A DNA stretch of 64,000 bases. It comes from an uncultured Porphyromonadaceae bacterium. Its GTDB lineage: Bacteria > Bacteroidota > Bacteroidia > Bacteroidales > Muribaculaceae. The stretch spans positions 1 through 64,000 of the forward strand of contig CAMNRO010000010.1 in the NCBI GenBank assembly GCA_946553045.1, written 5' to 3'. The translations under genes and the position numbers were made by a program. Below the pieces are notes generated by a model, which did no database searches, was not told the DNA's origin, and worked only from the letters and a program-made list of their open reading frames with translations. Shown in pieces: positions 36,747 through 46,083 of this stretch; position 1 is the stretch's first letter, and the number at the start of each line of letters is the position of its first letter.

Positions 36747-37640
36747 TCAGACTGCGACGCCTTCCTGCTGATTCATCACAGCCACAACATCGGCTTCGGT
36801 GCCGTTGAACGGGCCTGTGTGCTTAAGTTTAAGCGTGCACATGGCGGCGGCAAACTTGCCTGCATCCTCGTAGCCGGCACCGCGACTGCGGCTATAGAGA
36901 TAGCCGGCCATATAAGTATCGCCACACCCTGTGGCATCTACAACATCGGTGAGACGGAACGCCGGAATCTCATAGAATTGCCCGTCGGCATAAATGATCG
37001 AGCCGTGGTCGCCGAGTGTCAGCAGAACCTCGCGGCAGCCCCAGCCGGCCAGAATCCTGGCAGCCTCGTAGGGGTCGGAAGAGCCTGTAAGGGTCTCCAT
37101 CTCCTTTTCGTTGGCTTTGAGAATGTCTATGTATTTCAACGCCTCGAATTTATCGGCCCAGTCTATGGCATATACCTTTTCACCGCGGACCTCGCGGAGA
37201 TAACCCTGCGCATCTACCGACACAATACCTTTGGTCGAAAGAAGCTTTATGGCCTCAAGCGAGAAATCGTCGGCAAGGAGAGTGCCCAGATGGAATATGC
37301 GGGCTTCTACATCGCGAAGATTATCGACCGTAAACGGATCGGCCTTGGCAAGGACTCGCTGCGTGCGGTCGTTGAGATTCTCGCCATACTTGTTTTCAAA
37401 AAAAACAGACTTTTTTGATGGAATCACATCTACATCGATTCCTTTGGCCCGAATGTCCTCTACAGCGTCCATCTCAGTCTCTCCGACTGAGGTCAACAGC
37501 CGGAAGCCCGAATGGTCCAGCCCTTCGAGTGCATGCGCAACATAGAACGCCGTGCCGCCGGGCATATATGCCTCAAGTTTGGGTGTAATAATCTTATCGA
37601 GCGTAATATGGCCGATACAGCATATATCTGGTTTCTTCAT
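36747..37640 (-). CDS. PfkB-family carbohydrate kinase
   Basis: 297 aa from ATG 37640 (the codon two positions earlier is TTG). Ribokinase fold: N-terminal ICCIGHITLDKI, PGGTAFYVAHAL substrate loop, and the anion hole with catalytic Asp in DATGCGDTYMAGYL. The substrate is not certain; the wording IGHITLDKII and the adjacent MFS sugar permease suggest a sugar or sugar-alcohol taken up as the free compound. Starts 2 bp after the permease stop. Confidence 0.88.
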   Translation of the reverse strand: MKKPDICCIGHITLDKIITPKLEAYMPGGTAFYVAHALEGLDHSGFRLLTSVGETEMDAVEDIRAKGIDVDVIPSKKSVFFENKYGENLNDRTQRVLAKADPFTVDNLRDVEARIFHLGTLLADDFSLEAIKLLSTKGIVSVDAQGYLREVRGEKVYAIDWADKFEALKYIDILKANEKEMETLTGSSDPYEAARILAGWGCREVLLTLGDHGSIIYADGQFYEIPAFRLTDVVDATGCGDTYMAGYLYSRSRGAGYEDAGKFAAAMCTLKLKHTGPFNGTEADVVAVMNQQEGVAV

Positions 37641-37642
37641 TT

Positions 37643-38854
37643 TCAAAGTTTTTTATTTAGTGCCATATAAGCATATACAAATACAGCCGCATAGGCTACA
37701 GTCGGCACGATGAATGCGGTCGACATAGATGTCATTCCGGCAATCCAACCCATCAGAGAGGTACCGACAGCTCCGCCAAGCGGAGTCATCATCAGGAAGG
37801 AAGAGGCAATCTTTGTCGATGAGCCGCTACCGCTGATTGTTATCGCAAATATGGTCGGGAACATGATGGCCTCGAACGCATAGCAAGCGAACAGGCCAAT
37901 CTTTGATATCATACCGAGGTTGAGGGCTACAAGACCGGCACCCAGCACCGTCATGACGGCGCATACCGTAAGTACTTTCTCTGCCTTTACATATTTCATC
38001 ACCGAACTGCCGACAACTCTGGCAATCATGAAAAGACCAAGGGCTCCGAACGACAGTACCCATGTCGCTGTCATCTTATCCATCCAGCCGTCGTCCGTAA
38101 CATAATTGATAAACAGACTATTGATTGAAATTTCGGCGATTTCATAGCAGAAAAGGGCAAAAACTCCTGTTTTAAAACGCCGCGAACGCCACAGTTGTCT
38201 TATCGAAGAGGCTACTCCGGGATTATCTCCGGCCTGCTCTCCGCTCTTTATTTCGGGAAGTTTTACACGTGTAAATATCAGAGCCACAGCAAGGACCACA
38301 ACACCCATTATAGAGTATGGAAGAGCGACCGAACCTTCGCCGTCTCCGGAAAAGAGGAAACTGCCTACAAGAACAGGCCCCAGAATACAGCCAAGACCGT
38401 TGAACGATTGCGCAAGATTAAGGCGGCTCGCAGCTGTCTCAGGGCTTCCGAGTTCTGTCGCATAGGGGTTGGCTGCCGTTTCAAGTACGGCAAGACCGCA
38501 ACCGATTATAAACAAAGCCGTAAGAAATACTCCAAACGAGCCGAGCATGTCGCCGGGTATAAACGCAAGCGCACCGAGCCCGAAAAGCAGCAAGCCTAAA
38601 ACCACTCCGCGACGATAACCGTAGCGAGTAATGAAAATACCTGCCGGAAGTGCCATAAGGGCGTAAGCCACATATGTTGTGGCCTGAATCATCGTGCTGT
38701 GTACTATCGAAATATCGAGCGATTCCTGAAAATGCTTGTTGAGCACATCAAGAATGGCACGGGCAAAACCCCACATAAAGAATAGTGAAGTTATCAGAAT
38801 AAAAGGCAGAAGATAGTTCCGCCCTATCAGGCTTGGTTTATTTTGCATAATCAT
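37643..38854 (-). CDS. MFS sugar permease, FucP-like
   Basis: 403 aa with twelve predicted helices. N-terminal LLPFILITSLFFMWGFARAILDVLNKHFQ and ETAANPYATELGSPETAASRLNLAQSFNGLG are hallmarks of the FucP/GluP proton-sugar symporter family. Paired with a PfkB kinase, the likely logic is uptake of a monosaccharide followed by phosphorylation. The sugar cannot be read. Transcribed divergently from the GH28 gene. Confidence 0.88.
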   Translation of the reverse strand: MIMQNKPSLIGRNYLLPFILITSLFFMWGFARAILDVLNKHFQESLDISIVHSTMIQATTYVAYALMALPAGIFITRYGYRRGVVLGLLLFGLGALAFIPGDMLGSFGVFLTALFIIGCGLAVLETAANPYATELGSPETAASRLNLAQSFNGLGCILGPVLVGSFLFSGDGEGSVALPYSIMGVVVLAVALIFTRVKLPEIKSGEQAGDNPGVASSIRQLWRSRRFKTGVFALFCYEIAEISINSLFINYVTDDGWMDKMTATWVLSFGALGLFMIARVVGSSVMKYVKAEKVLTVCAVMTVLGAGLVALNLGMISKIGLFACYAFEAIMFPTIFAITISGSGSSTKIASSFLMMTPLGGAVGTSLMGWIAGMTSMSTAFIVPTVAYAAVFVYAYMALNKKL

Positions 38855-39161
38855 AGTTTTCGGCCCAAGGCATAGGTTTTCAGCACATTAAAGCGAATCA
38901 TTACTTGGCAGGGCCACTTTTCCATGGCAAATTTATAAAAAAAGGATGATATGCTCAGTTAATTTTTTTTAACACGTGGCTCTTATCAGCCTTATTCGCC
39001 CTGCCCATTTAGCGTTTTTTAACAAACATTTCTTTTAATCAATTATACCTCAGGTAAATAGAATTTTGTGATTATTTCACATTTCAATTCATCATACCAT
39101 CACGACACCTATATCACTTTTTTTTGCTAATTTTGCCCTGCTTCTAACCATAATATAGCCT
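38855..39161. promoter_or_regulatory. Divergent promoter region, MFS permease versus GH28
   Basis: AT-rich 307-bp gap. A plus-strand TAATTTTG at 39128-39135 is 27 bp before the GH28 start region, and a minus-strand TAAATTTG lies at 38935-38928 for the permease. Neither has a good -33 partner, as is common for regulated promoters. No ORF or strong hairpin is seen. Confidence 0.45.
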
Positions 39162-40574
39162 ATGACCATGAAACAGAATTTGTGCGCATATCTATTCATC
39201 ATATTTGCATTAGGATTCCTTTCTGCCTGCAAAAACCATTCGGCACGTTCTGAATACAACATTTCAGACTTCGGGGCAAAAGCCTCGGAAACCATCGACA
39301 ACTCAGCCGCAATCCAGCAGGCCATCGATGCATGCGCCGACAACGGGGGCGGAACTGTAATCTTCCCCGCAGGAAAGACCTTCATGTCAGGTCCGTTACA
39401 TCTCCGTTCCAACGTCAATCTGCATTTAGAACCCGGCTCGCGACTGCTCGCCAACCCCGACGAGAACATCTATCACGAAAGCGCTTTCGGCGAAAATGAA
39501 GGCGAAGGTATGATGTGGCTCATCGGACGCGACCTCGAGAATATTTCCATCACCGGCACCGGAACAATCGACGGCAACGGCGTGGCGTTCATGGGTGCCG
39601 AACTCGACGATTCCTACGAACTCAAGCCGGTGACCACATTCGACCCGCGACCGCATGTGCTGACCCTTATAAACTGCAAAAAAATAAATATTTCGGATAT
39701 AACCATAACCGGAAGCGCTTACTGGACCGTACATCTTGTAGGCTGCTACGACGCTGCCATCTCCGACATTTCCCTTCTCAACAATCTTAAAATCCGCAAT
39801 GGCGACGGCATAGACCTGGACCACTCCAGAAAAGTGCGTATCACCGGCTGCTTCATCGAAAGCGGCGACGACTGCATATGCCTCAAAAACCGACGTGAAT
39901 ACGAGCAATATGGCCCTTGCCGCGATATTGTGGTGACTAACTGCATCATGACATCGCGCTCCTGCGCCGTCAAGATAGGCTCGGAAAACATGGACAGCAT
40001 AGACCATGTCCTGTTCGACAACTGCATCATACGCAACAGCAACCGCGGTATCGGTATCCAGAACCGCGACGAAGGCACCGTGTCCGACGTCACTTTCGCA
40101 AACATGAGCGTGGAATGTCTATATCACAGCGATGTCTGGTGGGGCAAAGCCGAGCCCATCTATGTGACATCTTACCGCCGAGCTCCCGGCAATCATAAAG
40201 ACGCCGGCTGGAGATTCCCCAAAGGTGCTAAAGAGGGCTCTTGCGGAGTCGTTAGCCGCATCAATTTCATAAATGTGACCTGCACAAGCGAGAACGGCTG
40301 CTTCATCGGAGGCGAAACCCCGGATAAAGTGACCGACCTGACTTTCCGCAACGTAGACCTCCGTCTCGCCCGCACCACCTCATGGCCGGGCGGAGTCTAC
40401 GACAAACGCCCCTGCGACGGCGAAGGATTCGTGCATGCACCCGTTTATGGCTTCTATATCGACGGCGCCAGCGACATCACATTCGCCGACTGCCGCGTGA
40501 ACGCAAGCCGTCTCGAACCCTCCCAGTTCGGAGGCGAATTCAAAATCATCAATGCGAGCGATATAAAGAAATGA
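39162..40574 (+). CDS. GH28-family lipoprotein, pectinase-like
   Basis: 470 aa, lipoprotein signal with Cys23 (LSAC). A right-handed beta-helix glycosidase: ISDFGAKASETIDNSAAIQQAIDA at the start, then the catalytic aspartates in NGDGID (213-218) and GDD (235-237). The usual GHG is replaced by a SRSCAVKIGSE segment (265-275) and the RIK region reads GIQNR, so this is a divergent GH28, perhaps acting on decorated galacturonans. Located at the outer membrane or periplasm. Its stop overlaps the next gene by 4 bp. Confidence 0.88.
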   Translation: MTMKQNLCAYLFIIFALGFLSACKNHSARSEYNISDFGAKASETIDNSAAIQQAIDACADNGGGTVIFPAGKTFMSGPLHLRSNVNLHLEPGSRLLANPDENIYHESAFGENEGEGMMWLIGRDLENISITGTGTIDGNGVAFMGAELDDSYELKPVTTFDPRPHVLTLINCKKINISDITITGSAYWTVHLVGCYDAAISDISLLNNLKIRNGDGIDLDHSRKVRITGCFIESGDDCICLKNRREYEQYGPCRDIVVTNCIMTSRSCAVKIGSENMDSIDHVLFDNCIIRNSNRGIGIQNRDEGTVSDVTFANMSVECLYHSDVWWGKAEPIYVTSYRRAPGNHKDAGWRFPKGAKEGSCGVVSRINFINVTCTSENGCFIGGETPDKVTDLTFRNVDLRLARTTSWPGGVYDKRPCDGEGFVHAPVYGFYIDGASDITFADCRVNASRLEPSQFGGEFKIINASDIKK

Positions 40575-41833
40575 ACTTTATCTCTTGTTTTTTATGGGCA
40601 GCCTTGGCCGTATCAGCAGTACCGGCTTTAGCCGCCGAGAAAACGCCACGCCAACTCATTGCCGAGATTCCGGAACGCTCGGGGGGAATTTACTATGCGT
40701 ATCCCCATGAAGACGACATAATGCCAGAAATACCCAAGGGCTATGAAGTGGCCTTCATAAGTCATTACGGACGTCACGGCTCCCGGTGGATTATAAAGAC
40801 ATGGGAATACCACGAATCAATCGCAGCTCTCGATAGCGCTGCGCAGCATAATGGTCTGACCCCTCTTGGCAACGATGTGCTGCGCCGCCTGAGAATCATC
40901 GAAGCTCAAGCCCGCGGAAACGAAGGCGCGCTTTCGCCGAAAGGCGAAGCCCAGCATCGAGGAATTGCCGAACGTCTGTTGCTCCGTTTCCCTGACGTTC
41001 TCAACGACTCTGCACAGATTGAGGCCTATAGTTCGACCGAACCTCGCTGCATAATGAGTATGGCCGCCTTCTGCGAACGCATGAAAGAACTTAAACCCGG
41101 ATTGACAATAAAGAGACATGCCTCGCCGGGCGATATGGCATTCATTTCATGGTCTAACCCGGAAATCAAGGCCGTCAACAAGCCCGACTCGCCATGGTGG
41201 AAAGACCTGGAAGACTGGCGCGACTCCGTGCTGAAGCCCCAAAGACTTATGGCAGCACTGTTTACAGACCCTCTTGGCGTTGAAAATCCTACGCGCCTCA
41301 TGTGGATGCTCCATGATGTGGCAGTCGATGTGCAGGACGTCGACCCTGGAGTTGAAATGCTCGATATATTTACTACCGACGAGCTCTACAACCTCTGGCA
41401 GGCACTCAACTACAAGATGTATTATCTGCACGGCAACAATCCGACAACCAAAGCAGCAGGCCCGCGCAGCGCCCGCAGCCTCCTCAACCATATAGTTGCC
41501 GACATAGACAGCGCAGCCGCAGGCAGCCGCCCGCACAGAGCCGCCACCTTGCGTTTCGGACACGACACTGCCCTGCTCCGCCTCCTGGCCCTTGCAAAAA
41601 TCGAGGGGGCTGCTGAAGTTGTGGATAATCCGGCAGAATACGCCGACCATTGGCAGGATTTTGCTCTTACACCAATGGCGGCCAACCTCCAGATAATACT
41701 CCTGACTTCATGCGAGGGGAAAGAACCCCTGATTCACATACGACACAACGAACGTCCGGCCGTACTGCCTATCAAAAACGCCTACAGATATTTCTATCCC
41801 TGGGCTGCGGTCCGCTCGCTTTGGAAAGAATAG
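40571..41833 (+). CDS. Histidine acid phosphatase, MINPP-like
   Basis: 420 aa from ATG 40571, overlapping the GH28 stop (ATGA). A signal peptide (about 1-22) predicts periplasmic export. The histidine-phosphatase signature RHGSR sits at 68-72 with nucleophile His69, and the proton donor HD at 331-332 (RFGHDTALLR). The wording SHYGRHGSRW and the overall length suit bacterial multiple inositol polyphosphate phosphatase-type phytases. Substrate is inferred. Translational coupling to a GH28 suggests joint use of plant cell material. Confidence 0.85.
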   Translation: MNFISCFLWAALAVSAVPALAAEKTPRQLIAEIPERSGGIYYAYPHEDDIMPEIPKGYEVAFISHYGRHGSRWIIKTWEYHESIAALDSAAQHNGLTPLGNDVLRRLRIIEAQARGNEGALSPKGEAQHRGIAERLLLRFPDVLNDSAQIEAYSSTEPRCIMSMAAFCERMKELKPGLTIKRHASPGDMAFISWSNPEIKAVNKPDSPWWKDLEDWRDSVLKPQRLMAALFTDPLGVENPTRLMWMLHDVAVDVQDVDPGVEMLDIFTTDELYNLWQALNYKMYYLHGNNPTTKAAGPRSARSLLNHIVADIDSAAAGSRPHRAATLRFGHDTALLRLLALAKIEGAAEVVDNPAEYADHWQDFALTPMAANLQIILLTSCEGKEPLIHIRHNERPAVLPIKNAYRYFYPWAAVRSLWKE

Positions 41834-41844
41834 AATAAATATTA

Positions 41845-41875
41845 AGCAGGAGCACGACGGATGCGTGCTCCTGCT
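41845..41875. terminator. Hairpin between converging phosphatase and fructokinase genes
   Basis: Perfect 12-bp stem AGCAGGAGCACG (41845-41856) with CGTGCTCCTGCT (41864-41875), seven-base loop. There is no long T run, so termination strength is uncertain, but the position between converging genes fits. Confidence 0.75.
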
Positions 41876-41902
41876 GCTTGTATATATACTGGTTATGAAT
41901 AT

Positions 41903-42784
41903 TTATGCTTCTGTAAATTCAGCGGGCAAGATAGGCATTGCGCCCTTCTTGGTACAAACGAAAGCCGAGGTCTGCACAGCCAAGGCATGAGCTTCGGCAA
42001 CCGATTTGCCCTTGAGGATACTGGCAATGAAAGCAGCCGTAAACGAATCGCCGGCTCCGACTGTATCCGCAACCTCTACTTTAGGAGTAGGCTGGAACGA
42101 AACACAACCAGGAGTGAATACATAGCTACCATTGATTCCGCACGTAAGAATGAGCATCTTGAGATTATATTTGCCCAGAAGAATCCAGCACTTGTCCTGC
42201 AGGTCGATGCCCGGATAACCGAACATGCGGCTTACAGTCACAAGTTCTTCATCGTTTATTTTGAGGATATTACACCGAGTCATGGAATTACAGAGAATTT
42301 CTTTATTATAGAATCCCTGTCTGAGATTGACATCGAAAACCACCAGACGGTCATCGCCCTGAGGCATTGCGTCTAAAAAGCGGTTGATTGTATTGCGCGA
42401 CACAACATTACGCTGGGCAAGCGAACCGAAGCATACAGCCCGCGTGCGTTCGGCAAGTTGCTCCAGATGTGCGGTATAGGGAATATTGTCCCATGCCACA
42501 TTCTCTTTTATTTCATATTGCGGAATACCTGCCTGATCTATCTCCACCTGTACTGTTCCTGTGGGATAAGGAACTTCGGCTATAAGCTGGTTGAGCCCCT
42601 TTGAGGTGAAATTTTCAACTATTTCATTTCCGAGAGAGTCACTTCCGACGGCACTTACCACACAACTGGGTAAACCGAACTGCGACACATGATATGCGAA
42701 ATTTGCAGGCGCACCACCAATCTTCTTGCCTTCGGGCAGCACATCCCAAAGGGCCTCGCCCATTCCGACAACAACATCTTTCAT
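41903..42784 (-). CDS. Fructokinase (PfkB family)
   Basis: 293 aa. GMGEALWDVLPEGKKIGGAPANFAYHVSQFG at the N-terminus is the classic bacterial fructokinase opening; catalytic Asp in DTVGAGDSFTAAF. Phosphorylates fructose released by the GH32 enzymes. Third gene of a minus-strand run GH32 - MFS permease - kinase, 8 bp after the permease; the same three functions are grouped in the B. thetaiotaomicron levan locus. Confidence 0.94.
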   Translation of the reverse strand: MKDVVVGMGEALWDVLPEGKKIGGAPANFAYHVSQFGLPSCVVSAVGSDSLGNEIVENFTSKGLNQLIAEVPYPTGTVQVEIDQAGIPQYEIKENVAWDNIPYTAHLEQLAERTRAVCFGSLAQRNVVSRNTINRFLDAMPQGDDRLVVFDVNLRQGFYNKEILCNSMTRCNILKINDEELVTVSRMFGYPGIDLQDKCWILLGKYNLKMLILTCGINGSYVFTPGCVSFQPTPKVEVADTVGAGDSFTAAFIASILKGKSVAEAHALAVQTSAFVCTKKGAMPILPAEFTEA

Positions 42785-42792
42785 GATTAATT

Positions 42793-43974
42793 CTATTTAA
42801 TGGTTTTGATTTTCAATGTATAGTACATGAGATATGCGACACCGACCGTCATCACGGCCACTGCGCCGGCCTGACCTATGGCGTCGGCTGCAAAGCCCAT
42901 GGCAAGAGGGAAAACAGTACCTCCGAAAAGGCCCATAATCATAAGACCTGAGACCTCATTCTTCTCATCAGGGGTTGACAATATGGCCTGAGAGAACACG
43001 ACCGAGAAGATATTGGAGTTTCCGAAACCAATAAGCGCCAGAGCCACATATATGGAGCTGAGAGTTCCACATACAAAAAGCATGCACATCGCAGCAAGCA
43101 TCATAAGCACACTGATTCCAAAAAAGATTTTGGGTGACATCGAGCGAAGGATAAAGGCACCGAGGAAGCAGCCGGCAGTACGGAATATAAAATACACACT
43201 TGTTGCGAAACCGGCTTCTTCGAGAGGCAAGCCCAGGCGCTCCATGATGATTTTGGGAGCAGTGGTATTTGTGCCCACGTCGATACCGACATGGCACATA
43301 ATACCGATGAAACAAAGTAATATAAATGGTCTCCCGAGCAATTTGAGACATTCGCCGATGCCCGAGGCCTTGTCGGGGCGTTCTTCATCGATAGGCGTCG
43401 CAGCAAGCGCAGACACGGAAAGCACACATATCACAGCATAAATCACGAAAAGCGCGCGCCAGCCAAGTCCGAATGTCGGGAAATATGTGGTTGCACCCCA
43501 CGCGGCAAGAATGGGAGCAAGGAAGGAAGCTATTGCTTTCACAAACTGGCCAAAAGTAAGAGTCGACGCGAGTTTGTCAGGGCTGATGAGGTTGGCGACG
43601 AGAGGATTGAGCGATGTCTGCATTACAGCATTGCCAATGCCAAGTAGAGAGAACGATATGAGCATTATCATATAGCTGTCGCCAAAGACAGGAAATACAA
43701 GCGACACAGCCGTGATGACCAGACTGAAAAGAACGGTTTTTTTACGTCCTATTTTATTCATCAGCATGCCCGTGGGCACAGAGAAAATAAGAAACCAGAA
43801 AAACACCAGAGAGGGAAAAAGATTTGCCTGCGAATCGGTAAGTCCCAAATCTTTCTGGACATAGTTAGACGCTGTTCCCACCAGGTCTACGAAACCCATG
43901 GCGAAAAAGCACAGCATTACAGGTATAATCTGCAAGAGAAACGACTTTCTGTCGGTAGTTATAGACTGAGCCAT
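42793..43974 (-). CDS. MFS permease, probable fructose importer
   Basis: 393 aa, twelve helices. The N-terminus (FLLQIIPVMLCFFAMGFVDLVGTASNYVQKDL) and GNAVMQTSLNPLVANLISP place it in the FucP-related sugar symporter group. Its position between a fructokinase and a periplasmic GH32 points to fructose as substrate; specificity is inferred from context only. Starts 5 bp from the GH32 stop. Confidence 0.88.
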   Translation of the reverse strand: MAQSITTDRKSFLLQIIPVMLCFFAMGFVDLVGTASNYVQKDLGLTDSQANLFPSLVFFWFLIFSVPTGMLMNKIGRKKTVLFSLVITAVSLVFPVFGDSYMIMLISFSLLGIGNAVMQTSLNPLVANLISPDKLASTLTFGQFVKAIASFLAPILAAWGATTYFPTFGLGWRALFVIYAVICVLSVSALAATPIDEERPDKASGIGECLKLLGRPFILLCFIGIMCHVGIDVGTNTTAPKIIMERLGLPLEEAGFATSVYFIFRTAGCFLGAFILRSMSPKIFFGISVLMMLAAMCMLFVCGTLSSIYVALALIGFGNSNIFSVVFSQAILSTPDEKNEVSGLMIMGLFGGTVFPLAMGFAADAIGQAGAVAVMTVGVAYLMYYTLKIKTIK

Positions 43975-43979
43975 AATTT

Positions 43980-45824
43980 TTATTTAACTTTCAATGAATA
44001 TACTTTCAGATTGCTTATTCTGGCACTGCCTCCGTCGGCATTCAGAGTAAGAGTGGAATACGGCTCTGTCGGGAAAACCAGATTTGTCATCACAAACCGG
44101 CCGTCGGTGCCGAAGAGCTCAATACTCGAACGGTCTACAAAAATGCGGAGCGATACCTTGCCGTTCTCTTCGAATGTGGGCGATACTGTGACTGCCGGGA
44201 AACCTTCGCTGAAATCCACCAGACCACTCCGACGACGGTCGAACGAAACCGTATGTGCCGCATTATCATAGCACATCACTACTTCGTCACCGGCATTATT
44301 GGCAAGTGTAATCATTACAGAATCGGCTTTCTGGGCATCTATATCAAGCAGAATTTCGCAAATTCCACCATTGGCTGCAGGCAACTGATAGCTGCGTCCT
44401 TTTCGCCCTACAGTCGCTTTAGCTGCATTAACCACAAGTTTGTCGCGTAGTCCGGTCAGCTCGGGCGATGGTTTGCTCGAAGCATAGACAGCGCCATCGG
44501 CGGCACGGAACAGTCCTATTTCTCTGGGAAGCGTATTGGCGCTACGATATTGCATTGTCGGTACTTCGGCCGCATACTGCCAGTTGCTCATCCAGCCCAG
44601 TGCCGTCCGACGACCGTCGGGTGCATCGCTCCAGCTTACGAGTGCATAATTATCCTTACCGTAATCAAGCCACTTTACCGCAATCTTTCCGTCCTTATCG
44701 GTATCCGCCGTAAATGTTTTTCCATCCCAGTCGCCAATGAAATATTGTATTGCAGAACCGCCGAACGGTCCTCCGGGATTAATATTGCATATCAGCACCC
44801 ATTTCTTTTCGTCTGAGCCCTCGACCGGCAGTTCGAAAAGGTCCGGGCATTCCCACACACCATCCTGACATCCGATACCCTTGCCGAAACCACTCTGCAA
44901 TGTCCATTTCTTCAAATCGGCCGAACTGAAAAATAGCATTTCGCGGTCAAGCGCATGGGCCAGTACCATATTCCATTCGCCAGTCTCATCATTCCAAAAC
45001 ATGTTCGGGTCTCGCGCCTCACTTTCGAGCGTCAGGACAGGATTGGCGGCATGGACTTTAAACGTATTTCCATTGTCGGAACTTGCAGCGAGGCTCTGCA
45101 TTTGGCTTGTACCGGCCGAGGTATAAAGCGCTATAACCGCATCCTTACCGAAACCGGCCGTATTATTATGGTCGATAACACAACTGCCACTGAAAATAGA
45201 GCCCAGACCGTCAGGACGGATAGCCGGTTCCAAATGCTTCCAGTCGACAAGATTATCCGATACCGAATGGCCCCAGGTCATATTCTGCCACTTGGAGCCG
45301 TATGGATTCCACTGATAGCAGAGGTGCCATTCGCCGTCTTTATAAAACATGCCGTTGGGGTCGTTCATCCATCCGTAAAGCGGAGTGTGGTGATAGGCAG
45401 GACGGTATTTCTCACGGTCGGAGACATCAAATGTATCTGACAGTTCAATACCTCGCCAGCACACATCGTCCTTAGCCTCCCTGACCGAGCCTCTGCCCTG
45501 AGGAGTAACTATATCGAGGACCATATTATGTCCTTCATACGAGCTAAGATCAAAAGGAACCATATAGTCTGTCTTGGATCTGGCAAGACGCACATATATG
45601 GTTTCGGCAATCTTACCGTCGACAAGCACGTTTATGCGCGCGTCGTCATTTGCCTCCTGTACGGGAAGCAGCAGATACTTGCCCGCTCCGGTGACTCGTA
45701 CCAATGTATTGCTAACACCGAGATGATTGACTTCAACACCTTCGGTAGCCGAAACGACTCCGGCCGACAGGGCCAGAGTCACAGCGGCAACCATGGTTCG
45801 CATACTTTTTTTAATCGTCGTCAT
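43980..45824 (-). CDS. GH32 fructan hydrolase, exo-acting type
   Basis: 614 aa from ATG 45824, which gives a type I signal peptide (about 1-26); likely periplasmic. An N-terminal beta domain (about 28-135, DUF4980-like) precedes a five-bladed GH32 propeller with all three catalytic motifs: WMNDPNG with nucleophile Asp155, RDP at 271-273, and ECP with acid/base Glu325. A C-terminal beta-sandwich follows (FVDRSSIELFGTDGRFVMTNLVFP). It should release fructose from levan or inulin oligosaccharides for the permease and kinase downstream in the same run. Confidence 0.93.
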   Translation of the reverse strand: MTTIKKSMRTMVAAVTLALSAGVVSATEGVEVNHLGVSNTLVRVTGAGKYLLLPVQEANDDARINVLVDGKIAETIYVRLARSKTDYMVPFDLSSYEGHNMVLDIVTPQGRGSVREAKDDVCWRGIELSDTFDVSDREKYRPAYHHTPLYGWMNDPNGMFYKDGEWHLCYQWNPYGSKWQNMTWGHSVSDNLVDWKHLEPAIRPDGLGSIFSGSCVIDHNNTAGFGKDAVIALYTSAGTSQMQSLAASSDNGNTFKVHAANPVLTLESEARDPNMFWNDETGEWNMVLAHALDREMLFFSSADLKKWTLQSGFGKGIGCQDGVWECPDLFELPVEGSDEKKWVLICNINPGGPFGGSAIQYFIGDWDGKTFTADTDKDGKIAVKWLDYGKDNYALVSWSDAPDGRRTALGWMSNWQYAAEVPTMQYRSANTLPREIGLFRAADGAVYASSKPSPELTGLRDKLVVNAAKATVGRKGRSYQLPAANGGICEILLDIDAQKADSVMITLANNAGDEVVMCYDNAAHTVSFDRRRSGLVDFSEGFPAVTVSPTFEENGKVSLRIFVDRSSIELFGTDGRFVMTNLVFPTEPYSTLTLNADGGSARISNLKVYSLKVK

Positions 45825-45932
45825 ATATATCAAATATTTTTCTGTACAATAAAAAACCAAACAATCCTTTCACCTTAGCTATTGCCCCTTTTGGATAATT
45901 CTATCCATAATTCAATCTGCGAATCAACATTG

Positions 45933-45940
45933 CAAAACTA
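45933..45940 (-). promoter_or_regulatory. -7 element for the GH32-permease-kinase run
   Basis: On the minus strand TAGTTTTG followed by CAATG matches TAnnTTTG; it is 108 bp upstream of the GH32 ATG. No -33 TTTG at the expected distance, consistent with activator dependence. Confidence 0.5.
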
Positions 45941-46004
45941 ATATAACGAGGAACATACGACCTATTAATAATCGTGCATATGCTATCAAAAATGTTGTAT
46001 AAGC

Positions 46005-46039
46005 CTAAATTTCATAGGTTTTGCACTATTTTTCATAGG
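46005..46039 (+). promoter_or_regulatory. 21-bp-spaced direct repeat, candidate regulator operator
   Basis: CTAAATTTCATAGG (46005-46018) and CTATTTTTCATAGG (46026-46039) agree at 12 of 14 positions, with the core TTTCATAGG repeated exactly 21 bp apart, two helical turns. The second copy ends 8 bp before the -7 element of the hybrid regulator gene. AraC-type activators typically bind such same-face direct repeats. Confidence 0.55.
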
Positions 46040-46047
46040 AATATCAC

Positions 46048-46055
46048 TATCTTTG
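46048..46055 (+). promoter_or_regulatory. -7 element of the hybrid regulator gene
   Basis: TATCTTTG matches the consensus TAnnTTTG and lies 28 bp before the ATG at 46084. The direct repeat occupies the -33 region. Confidence 0.6.
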
Positions 46056-46083
46056 TAATGCCTAATCAACAGGACTTCCTGCA

